Of a DNA stretch of 64,000 nucleotides, positions 13,866 to 24,800 are shown one piece after another. The notes beneath the pieces were generated by a model. That model searched no databases, was not told where the DNA came from, and saw only the letters and a program-made list of their open reading frames with translations. Origin of the DNA: Monodelphis domestica (Eukaryota; Chordata; Mammalia; Didelphimorphia; Didelphidae); contig NC_077231.1 in assembly GCF_027887165.1 (NCBI RefSeq), positions 125,439,987-125,503,986 on the forward strand, given 5' to 3'. The position numbers were made by a program, and so were the translations under genes. The first letter of the stretch is position 1, and the number at the start of each line of letters is the position of its first letter.

Positions 13866-14434
13866 CCTTTGATATTCCTTTTGTTCAGGTTAAGTGATTT
13901 TTTTTTCAAGCAACTAATTCCCCAGATCACATCCAGCATGAAGTTCTCATCTCATTTCACAGAACATTTCTCTTTATCCATAGGAACATTCATCGGTGGA
14001 ATCCCTCACTACCAAACAAGAGCCCTCTTCTGCATGCCCACTCTCCTGCAGGCTAATTTCTTGGGGCCAGAAGAGTTAAATTCTCCTCACTGCTGGTCTT
14101 CTGTTTGATGGAGGCACATCAAAAATTCCTCTTTGCCCGCTTCCACTTTCATGTACCCTCCCATTTTGTAATGCAGTCCTATAAGGTAGAGTGTCACAAG
14201 GTTCTGTTCATAATGTCACCTTTTCTTTTTCTCTCTTCTTGGGAATATTTAGAAAGAAGTTTCTTACTTGGTGGTCTCTCTGATGCCACTCAGTAGCGGC
14301 TGCTGTTCTTGGCTTCCAGCAGTCTTTCATTCCTCTTGGATTTCTGTTGTTGGGGGTGTTCGAGAAGCAAATAATCTCTTAATATCTGGTTTCCTTTCTA
14401 AGAAAGTTTCAAATGTTTCTATTATTGAATGTAC

Positions 14435-15041
14435 ACTTTTTTAATTTATTTTTTTTATTTGGTCATTTCCAAACATTATTCACTGGAGACAAAGATCATT
14501 TTCTTTTCCTCCCCCCCTCCCCACCTCTCCCATAGCTGACACGCGATTCCACTGGTTATCACATGTGTTCTTGATTTGAACTCATTTCCATGTTGTTGGT
14601 ATTTGCATTAGAGTGTTCATTTTGAGTCTCTCCTCAATCATGTCCCCTCCACCCCTGTAGTCAAGCAGTTGCATTTCCTCCGTGTTTTTACTCCCACAGT
14701 TTGTCCTCTGCTTGTGGATAGTGTTTTTTCTCCTAGATCCCTGCAGATTGTTCAGGGACATTACACCGCCACTAATGGAGAAGTCCATTACGTTCGATTA
14801 TACCACAGTGTCTCAGTCTCTGTGTACAATGTTTTCCTGGTTCTGCTCCTCTCGCTCTGCATCACTTCCTGGAGGTTGTTCCAGACTCCAGCACAATAGT
14901 ATTCCATCACCAACATATACCACAATTTGTTCAGCCATTCCCCAATTGAAGGGCATCCCCTCATTTTCCAATTTTTGGCCACCACAAAGAGCACAGTTAT
15001 GAATATTCTTGTACAGGTCTTTTTCCTTATCTCTTCGGGGT
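14435..15041 (-). mobile_element. LINE-1 3' end, minus strand, with 11-bp target-site duplication
   Basis: This copy is younger looking than its surroundings. ATTGAATGTAC occurs at 14,424-14,434 and again at 15,042-15,052, flanking it exactly. The T-rich tail (the element's poly-A) is at 14,435-14,459. A stretch near 14,813-15,040 still reads as L1 ORF2 C-terminus-like (AEQIVVYVGDGILLCW). It is inserted in the older L1. Confidence 0.85.
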
Positions 15042-15439
15042 ATTGAATGTACCTTTTTAAAAAATTTAAAGTTCAGATTTGTAGAGTAGATCATCTTTGT
15101 GAGCTATATGTAGAGCCCCATTGCAAGTATAGAAGTCTTTGTTACTCAAATTTACTTTCCTTTGTAGTTGAAGATCTTTTTTTCTGAATTCTTACAGAAC
15201 TTGTTTTTGAATTGAATTGTTAAATTTAACCATTAAGTAACTTGGAATAACAAGATTTTTTTTCTAGGAGCAATCTATATATTCTTTCAGTTGATACTTA
15301 GGTTTTGGAAGTTCTGGGAAGTTCTCTTGTATTATTTTCTGTGTTATGATTCTTAGATTTTTTTTTCTTCATCATATTTTTTCTGGCAGACTCATGATCC
15401 TTAGGGTGTCTCTCTGTGCACTCAGTCTTTGAGATAAGA

Positions 15440-16205
15440 GCAGCAACTTATTTTATAGGAATTCCAACACATGCAAATTCGGATATATGTGACTGGCAAT
15501 CCAAAAAAATAGAGGCAAAAAATTCATAAAATAAAAAAATTAATTTCCCACAAAATCCCTGCCATTTCCCCAAGTTCTATAAAGTTTGGCAGCAGTTCAC
15601 CCAATCAAGTTCAAGTTAGTGTGAGTTATTACACTGGTAGGTCCAAACATTAGTTCCACATCAGTCTTTGTTCAGAGTTCTCACTTGAGAAACGTTGTGT
15701 CCTGTCAGAGCAGTGCTTCTCTGTTTCAAGACTATTTAGTTATTATAATAGCCCCAAAATACAATAGTAGTGATGCTGGTAGCTCTCATAGGCCCAAGAA
15801 AAGTCAAAGTCCTTAGGTGTGTTTGTATAAGAAATACTTAGGAAATAATGGAATTTGCTGTTACATACTATTGTAAGATAAAAATTAATATCCAACACTC
15901 CAAGTATTATATTTTATAAGATTTATTAATAATCACTTGAAGTAGAGGAAATAAAAAGACAAAAGTAAAGCCTGAGTAAAGAGAAGTTTCTTGATTGCAG
16001 TAGCAGGAGAAGAGCAAGAGAGCGAGAGAGTGGGGTTACAGAAAATTTATCTCCAAAACCTAAGGATGCAATGCGAGGATGAAAAGTGGGATTCTGGGAA
16101 AGGGAATCCTGGGGTACAAAATTCTAATTACACACTATTTTCAACTTATGTGAAGAGTTAAGGAACGTGTTGGTCAGGTAAAAGGGGTTCTACTGTATAT
16201 TTTCT
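15440..16205. other. Unidentified block interrupting the old L1
   Basis: L1 ORF1-like sequence stops near 15,440 and resumes near 16,210. The 765 bp between read as neither L1 nor a SINE. It may be another old insertion; no ends or duplication were resolved. Confidence 0.4.
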
Positions 16206-17774
16206 TTGGGTAATATGTTTTCTTTGAAAGCTTTTTTTCTTTTATTTTTCTGGATTATTCACTTCTCTGTATTTGTATTCCCAATCTATTGTTATTGTTC
16301 CTTCTGTTGTTTTTTTTTATAACACCATTACAGATTCCACTTTTTCTGTTCCACTTAACATTTTAGTCATACTGCCCATAAATTTTGAATTCTCTTTTTT
16401 TTTCAACTACTCAGGAATAGGGTACTATAGTTTTTCATGTTCTTTTCAGATTTCACTGCGTTCTCCAACAAGTGTTTCTTTTGTTTTGCAGTATTTAGTC
16501 AGAGATGCTTGAGCTAATTTATTTCACCTGGAGGATGTATTTCCTTTGGCTGTTAGTATTTTCCCTGTTGATTTATCTGCTTATGTCTAAGGCTTCAAGG
16601 TTTCTTCCTAAGATTTTAGGTAATGTCTTCCCCCTTTCTTATGCCTCAATTTCTGACTCTCTCCTCTGATGGTAGTTTCCCTGAAGGCTGGATCTCAAAA
16701 GCATCTCAGGCTCCTTTGCCACTGGGCAATTCATGGTTCACCAGCCTACCCAGCTAGTCGTCGTGCTCTTTTCCCACATACATACTCCTGTGGCCTGGCA
16801 GTTCAGAGCATTGCCACACTGCAGCCAGGCTTGGGTGACTTATCATTTGGGAGTTTGGGCCTCTGAGACTCTGGGAGACCTGGGATCAGATCAAGCTCTA
16901 TTTCAAACCCAGATGTTTCCTGCCCCTTTCCCTGTTTGTGTTTCAGAAATTTTTTGTAGTACAGAATGCAGTGGTGCTGCTGGGGGCCTCAGCAAGCTTT
17001 CTACAGCTTCAAGAGGTACCAAAGCACTGGCTGATTGTCATAGCTGGAATCAGCTTTCATAGCTTGGAGATAGGATCTCCATGGCCAGTGGAGAGAGGGA
17101 GGCACAGAAAGGACCAGTATGTGGGGTTGGGTTTTGTTCCAAGCCCCTGTATTGAGCACATGGGTTGCTGGTGCAGCAGTGGACAGGTATGTGGTGAGGC
17201 CGAGGGTCTTGAGTGAGCTAAGTGTAGGCTCAGTTCATGTTGGCTTTTTCTTCTTTGGATTCCAGGTGTCCATGGAGGAAGCTGAAGTAGCTTTATCTGT
17301 GGCACATAATTTGTTTTATTTTGAGAGATCACGGAGTTGAGAAAATCTAGACCTCTTTTTGTCAATATGGCCCAGTGATTTACAGGTTAAGAATTTTAAT
17401 AATTTCTAACTTCCTGATAAGGATGTTCCATGTATATTGTACAGAGTACAATAATTACTAGGATAACTGCTAGGTAGATGAATTAAGAATATAAAATGGA
17501 CACCAGAGTAATACAGCGAGTGATTACATACCAAGCTAGAAGGCCATTATTTAAAGAGAAACAAAACTATAAGCCTCACAAGAAATATCATAAAACCTGA
17601 CGTCACAAGGGCAATATGTAATTCCTGACAAATTTTGTCATTTTCATGTCTTCCTCTCAATAATGCTGACTCTTCTTTATTAAAACATATTCATCTACAT
17701 TCCCCATTTCCCCACATACTTAACCAGAACTGACCCCAACAACCTGAGTTGTATTTATACGTTAACTGAATACC

Positions 17775-18848
17775 AAAGACAAGGTTTATTTTTGTAGAAC
17801 ATTTATTTCTTTCATGAGAGACACTCAATTTTTTTTTTGTCACTGAGAAGTCATCTCAATTAATACATATTATATTTTCCTTCCCCAAGCATCCTGCTTC
17901 GTAGTAGGGAAATGAAGCTGTGATCCATTTCACTACAAGTAAAATGTTACAAAATATTTACAAGGAAAGTTAAAAAACAAACAAAACCAGAAGTAAAAAC
18001 ACAAAAACACTGGATGAAATGCACTAGTTTCTAACAAAATATCTACTCCAGTGGCTTACCCAACCACTTCAGGATTTAAAAAATAAAAGTAGAGACACTA
18101 AAATCCTGTCTATCTCATGCCTTCAAAGAAAAATGGAAATGGTGGTGGTGGTGGGTATAGTAGAGATGTGAAGGGACATTGCTCTAGAAGTTTACCAGTC
18201 TACTCTGAAATATCTTTTTCTTCTGTGCAGTGAATTATGACCAAAGCTAAATAACATTAAGACAATCCTTGCACTGAAGTTAGGAAATGCTCCGATAAGA
18301 ATAAAAATTAACTCCTCTGCACTTAGGTCCAATATATAAGAACCCCTTCCTCTATGAACCATTTTTTCTAATATGAATTTGTGGGATTAAAACTTTCTCT
18401 GGCATCACAGGTTGTCACAGTAGCCCCTCCATCTCTTTCATGAAGGCTTCATACACATCATCCTTGGTTTGTACCGAAACAGGAGCAGAGGGGCCAGATT
18501 TGGGGACTGCTTTGGCAAGGGGTATAGTAGAATCCTCTTCTGATTTTCTTTGGGGAGCAGCAGTAGCTCCTTTGTTCTCTCGTCGAACTCTCAGTGCAGT
18601 GGGCACAAACCTGGTAATTTCTGCCTTGGGATTAGTGATTTGTGGCTTGGCACTGATGGTTGCTGTGGCTTTCTTCTCAATAGTGGCTGCACTGGTATCA
18701 TCCACTTTGGGTCTCTGAATCAAATTGGGTGGGGCACTTAAAACCCCTGGATTCGGTAAGGGAGCTGGTGGAAAAAGCCCAGGTGGAGCAGGTCCAAGAG
18801 GAGGCACCAAAGGTGGGCGCATCATACCAGGACGAGGTGGAGGGATGC
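17775..18848 (-). CDS. WBP11: WBP11 exon 12 (C-terminus, stop, 3' UTR)
   Basis: The acceptor is TTCTTCATAATAG. Coding runs from 18,848 to the TGA at 18,415-18,417 and ends EAFMKEMEGLL. About 640 nt of 3' UTR follow, to AATAAA signals complementary to 17,802-17,807 and 17,785-17,790. The transcript end is set by the signals only and is approximate. Confidence 0.92.
17785..17807 (-). promoter_or_regulatory. WBP11 polyadenylation signals
   Basis: Two AATAAA hexamers on the minus strand (TTTATT at 17,802-17,807 and 17,785-17,790) are the first good signals downstream of the WBP11 stop. Cleavage would be expected roughly 10-30 nt further, near 17,760-17,790. Confidence 0.55.
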
Positions 18849-21800
18849 CTATTATGAAGAAAACATGTGAAATGAGAACCACACAAATAACCTAAATAAG
18901 CACAACCATTCACATCAAATCTTTCCCTGCTAGTTAGGTCTTATTCTAACCCCAAACAAGCATAATGAGCTAGCTTATGTGGCAAAGTGGGAGAGACATT
19001 ATACTGGTGATTCCTTTAAAAAAGGGACATGTAATTTATCGGACAGTTTTCAGGGAATGGTGCCTAATCTAATGAAAGTCTTTTATATTGACATCCTTGG
19101 CCATATTCAGTGCACTTACCTCCATAAATAGTCTTCCCTTATTTGAACAAATCGATCCATTACAAGCTTGCTATTTAATCTTAATGTGGCCCTCACTATA
19201 CTGCATCATAACAATCTTTTAAAAATTATTCCTTCAGTATCACATAGTTCCAACAAAAACTGTTCCAAACTTTCAAAACTTTCTCAAGCCCAAAACACTA
19301 GTTCCATGTTCAGCCAACTTTCAGTGCCCTCTAGTGAAAACAAAACAAAACACAAAAAAAGCCAAAGCTAAGAATTAGAAGTTCTCTCCTCCCCTAATAA
19401 ACACCCCCTCAAAATATTTTTATGTCAATACTCTTTCTCTCATTTATAAAAGTAAGAATCTCAGGAAGAGATGGTCCTGCTTTTAGTGCAAAGGAACAAA
19501 TCACAGATTAGGAGTCAGAAGACTTGGTTTGAATTAGGGATTTGCCACTTACAACTAGTGTAAATTTGGGTCAATCATTTAAGTTGTCTGGACTTTATTT
19601 TCCTCATTAGAAAAACGCAGACGAATACTTGTAGTGCCTATTTAACAGGGCTGTGAAAATTAAATGAGATAAAGAATGCAAAAGGGCTTTGTAAACTTTA
19701 AACTACAACAGAATTATCAATAATTTTTTTCAAAATGAGGTATCAGAGGTCCCATTCTAGCTCTAAATCTGTTACCCTTTCAAAGGTTAACCCATCCCTT
19801 TCTGTTACCTTAGGAACTTGCCCTTCCCTTCTTTTCACCCTGTTCTTTCCTTATTCATTGATAGATCCACTTGCCTAACAAACATGACCACACTTCAGTT
19901 CTTAACAAGAACAAAAATATATTGCATGACCTGCAATATATTAAGCATTTAATGTTTATTAATGATCCTCTCAAATGATCTCTCTTTGATTTCTCCCCCC
20001 GCCTCAAAAAAAAAAACCCTAGAAAAAGGAGTTTTAACATCACTTCCTCTTCTCTTAGACATTCTCTTCTCTTGCTTTCTGGGACATTTTTTCTAGTTTC
20101 CTACTTTTCTTCCTATCCTACCACTCCAGTCTCCTTAATATCATCCATCTTGTGACCTTTAAGTATGAGTGTTCTCCAAAAACTGTCTTCTATTATCTCC
20201 TCTCATTCTCTGTATTCCCTTTGATGATTTCTCTTGTTTCCATGGGTTCAGCTATTCCCTCTATGCAAGTGACTCCCCAAGTCTTTATATTAAGACTTAC
20301 TCTCAAAACTTCATCATCATCTCACTCGTAAGACTCTGTCCCATTGTTAACTATCTATTCAACATCTTCATATAGACATTTTGTTGACATCATAAACTCA
20401 TCAAGTCCAAGATGGAACTAATTATCTTCTTTAAATCTGCCCCCTTTCCAAAACTTCTGCTACTTCTTTTTTTTTACTTAATTTTTATCCCCTCCTTCAA
20501 TTAATTACATGTAAACAAAAAATTTTAACATTTAAAAAAATCTTTTTAAGTTTCAAATTTTCTCCCTATCACCTCCTTAACGTGAGCAATGTGATAGATT
20601 ATACATGTGCAGTTATGCAAAATATTTCCACATTAGCCATGTTACCAAATAAAGCAGACAAAAAACAAGAATGATAAGAGTAAAAGCATGATTCAATCTG
20701 CATTCAAACACGATCAGTTCTTTCTCTGAATGTAGACAGCATTTTTTGTCCTTCTGAATAGTTTTCAATCATTTATATAGCTGAGAATAGCTGTCTTTAA
20801 CAGTGACCATTGTATATTGCTGTCATTGTGTACAATGTTCTTCTGGATTTGCTCATTTTTATATTATTTCATGTATGTCTTGCCAGGTATTTTTAAAAGC
20901 ATCTTGTTTGTAATTTCTTATATCACAGTATATCACACAAACATATACCACAACTTGTTCAGTCATTTCCCAAATGATGGGCACCCCACCCAGTTTCCAA
21001 TTCTTTGCCACCACAAAAAGAGCCACTATAAATATTTTTGTATACAGATCCTTTGTGTAGTTTTATATATATAGGTTCTTTTCCTTTTTGCTTTAATCTG
21101 TTTGGGATACAGATCTAGAAGTGGTATTGTTGTCTCAAAGGGTATATGTATTCATATAGCCTTTTGGGCATTATTTCCAAACTCTTCTCCAGAATGACTG
21201 GATCAGTTCAAAACTCCACAACAGTGCACTGGTGTCCCTATTTTTCCACATCTCTGACATTTGTTGTTTTTCTTTTCTGTGATATTAGCTGCCAATCTGA
21301 CAGATGTGAAGTGGTACCTCTGAGTTGTCTTAATTTGAATTCTCTTATTAATAGTGATTTAGGGCATTTTTTCATATGACTATAGTTTTGATTTCTTCCC
21401 CAAACTGCCTGTTCATATCCTTTGGCCATTTATCAATTGGAGAATGACTAGCATTCACATAAATTTGACTCAGTTCTCTATATAGTTGAGAAATGAGGCC
21501 TTTATCAGAGAAAGTTGCTATAACATCCCCCTCCACACCCCAGCTTCTTGCTTTCCTTCTTAACTTGGCTGAATTGGTTTTGTTTGTGCAAGTCCTTTTT
21601 AATTTGATATAATCAAAACTATCCATTTTACATCCCTAAATACTCTTATTTGGTCATAATTTTTCCCCTTATCCATAAGTCTTGGAAGGTAAAATAAGTC
21701 TATGCTCCCCTAATTGAGCTCCTTGTTTCTTTTGAGAGAATCTCTATCTTTTCAGTAAATATAGGTTCACAACTTTATAATTACTCTGCTTCTTCCCTCT

Positions 21801-24800
21801 CCCATACTCATAAAATTTTATATTCAACAATTCTTCTTGCATCTGTCCCTTTTTCACTCATTTCAAGTCCTCAGTACACTATACAGACTATTGCAACAGT
21901 TATTTAATTGTTTTCCCTGCTTCCTCCTCTCCCATCTATATTTCACAAAGTTGGCGAAATATCCTTCCTCCGGTGTAGGTCAAATCTTGACATTTCTCCG
22001 CTTTACAACATTCAATGATTCTCCATTGCCTTTCTCAATAAAATGCAAATATCTTACCTTGGCATTTAATATTTAATCTATACTTCCTTGGATTTACCTT
22101 ATATTAATCTGGTTTATATACTCTTTCTAGACAAATTGATTTAATAGCTTTTGTCCATATAGTGTAAGCCTTTCCATTTCCCTTCTATGTGACTCCAGAG
22201 ACCATCTCTTATGCCCTGAATGCACTCTTTCCCTTTCCTCTACTTCTCAAGTTCTAGCTCAGATGCCAATTCCTAGGCAAAGCCTGTACTAATCCTTATC
22301 CTGGCAAAGTATTAACCTCTCCTCTACTTTCTCAAATTAACATAAATTTGACTTAATTCTTAATACATTTTATTTTGTCCTTGTAAACTCCTTGAAGGCT
22401 GGGTTATTTTGTTTTTTGGTCTGTACCTACTACTTGCTGGGAGCATAATTATGATGCTGGGAAGGCCTTTTAAAAATAGCTCAGGGACATCTCTATGTTA
22501 ATACAAGGCATTTTAGTGGAAACAGCGGAAATCCAAATAGCCTAAAGAATTTTAAATGTAAGGTAAAATTGGCAATTACTCTCTTTTTCCAAGTACAAAT
22601 TCAAATTTGATAACTGTAGATTCTCTTGTTAGCCTGAACAAATCAGTTCCATTGTTGAGGCCAAGTTTAAAGATTTAATTCCCAAATCCAAAAGACATGT
22701 ATTTTTGTTCAAAGGGCTTAATTTACCTCCCTAACCTTGCTAATGCATACAGCATAAAGACAAAGTACCATTCAAAAGAATCTGATATCATTTTTGGAGA
22801 AATAGCAAATGTTCTATTTATAGACTGGCATTTCCCCCCACATACCAAAGTCAGTAGAATTATATATTAAAAATAAAGTTATAACTACATTTAGTTACAT
22901 TTTCTGAATACTTCATTGAAAAGGTTCTAGGTTTCTTAATATAGAGTATATCTGATGTTTTATGTAGCATATGAGGAATTTGATGGTTGTAAAAACAAAA
23001 ACGTCCTTAGAAAGTCTATCTTCTGATTAGCAAGCACTTGGATTCAGTGTACAGAAGGAAAGGAATAACAATGGCAGTAACAATGAGAGTTTAAAACCTC
23101 TAAATGGCAAATTCTAAGTAGCTATTGCTTGAGCTACCCTGGACTTGGAAAAGTTCCAATGTGGTACTACTTTAATATGACAAATGACTTGTTCACATTG
23201 AGGAGCTTAGAAAATACATCATGGAAATGAGGTGGAATAATTCTTCCTCAGATCCAAATTATGTAAATTTGATATTCTCTCTGACTAACATAAAATGTAT
23301 AAGTTCTATAATTTCCTTCTTTACCTATGCAACATTAATTAATAGAGGATAATGAATACCCCAATTTAACCCTTTACCTGGAGGTGCTGGGGGAGGTAAC
23401 CTTGGAGGTGGTCCTCGTGGAGGAGGACCAGGAGGAAGACCAGGAGGTGGGCCTGGTGGTGGACCAGGAGGCCTGCCTGGTGGAGGACCAGGAGGTAGAA
23501 GCCGGGGTAAAGGCCCTCGAAGCCCTGGCATTCCAGGTGGTCTTAAGAATGGAGGAGCTCCTGTAAAAGAAAAAAAAATTAAATCAAAGTAAGTTTACTT
23601 ACAAATGGCATGTCAGTCCAAAAATACTGAACTTAAAAGTCACCTCGGAAAAATAAATGAAATTTGCACATGAATAGTCCTCTGACAAACTTATCACTCT
23701 TATTTATGTAATGTTAAGATTTAGTATTGAAATTGTGCTTGCTGATCTCTCCCCTAGGTAATAACTAAAATAAAGTAAATAATTATAGTGCAAACAGAAG
23801 TCTTTTGAATCCATAATGAAGCAATGAGATATAGCTATGGACCACTGGGAACCAGAACATGAAATATACTTCTCTGTTAATCATAGATGATTTCAGTAAA
23901 TCATTTAAGAAGCAGGATCACAAATATCAGGTTCTATACATTATCAATTGGTTTTAAGTAACTTTATATCAGTTCATAAGACATTGTTCCTTATCTGTTG
24001 GGGTTGCTGTTTAAGAACAGAATGAACTATACACCTAAGACTGAATTTCTAATTTTCTAATTGTGTGAAAACCAGAATTTTACAATCAAAAGTTTAAACA
24101 CCCCCAAATTCCTTCTCCAAAAACCAATATCAAAAGCCCCAATATGTCTGTGAGTTGGACGTGTGGCAAAATCAATTCTGATATTTATTAGATATAATTA
24201 GAGGAAATAAAGCTACACTGAGGAAAGTTTAAGAGAAAAATGGACAGTTGTGAAAGTATTTAATATTAGGAACAAACACTTCAAAGCCTGGATTCTAGGA
24301 CACACAGCTAGCTCTTACTTATCCTCTAACCTATTCCATAAAAGATTTGCATATCATGGGTTTACCTGGAGGTGGACCAGGAGGAAGGCCAGTGGGTGGT
24401 CCAGGTGGTCGTAATGGTGGAGCAGGTGGTGGTCCAAGAGGGGGTGGTCCTGGCATGGGAGGTGCCTGTATTTGAGCAGGAGGAACAGATTGTGGAGGTG
24501 GCTGCTGTTGTTGGGAAGCAGGAGATGATGCTGCCCCATCAGGAAGAGAGTCTTCTTTGTGCTGCTGCTGTGCTGTGTCCTCTGACTCCGAGTCATCAGA
24601 ATCCTCCTCATCATCATCCTCTGAAAATTCTTCCACTTCTCGGCCCTCTTCAGGAATTTCTTGACCTGAAGAAAATATACAAATAGAAAATTAGAGGTGG
24701 TGGTAGAGGGTTGGGAGAAGTTAGCTTTCTTTAGATATCTCTTAGTTAAGGCAGCACCACAGAAGGTACTGTGAGAAGTATTAGAAGCAATGAATATGGA

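Larger units (their letters stand above)
9725..17340 (-). mobile_element. Old LINE-1, minus strand, ORF2 to 5' UTR, with several nested insertions
   Basis: Read on the minus strand from 17,340 down: a GC-richer 5' UTR (16,660-17,340), ORF1 remnants (about 16,210-16,660 and 15,053-15,440), inter-ORF and endonuclease remnants (about 10,800-11,950) and reverse transcriptase remnants (about 9,725-10,520). It is interrupted by a SINE (10,523-10,790), a block at about 12,000-14,420 that itself holds an L1 3' end, another L1 3' end (14,435-15,041) and an unidentified block (15,440-16,205). The 3' end is missing. Confidence 0.65.
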
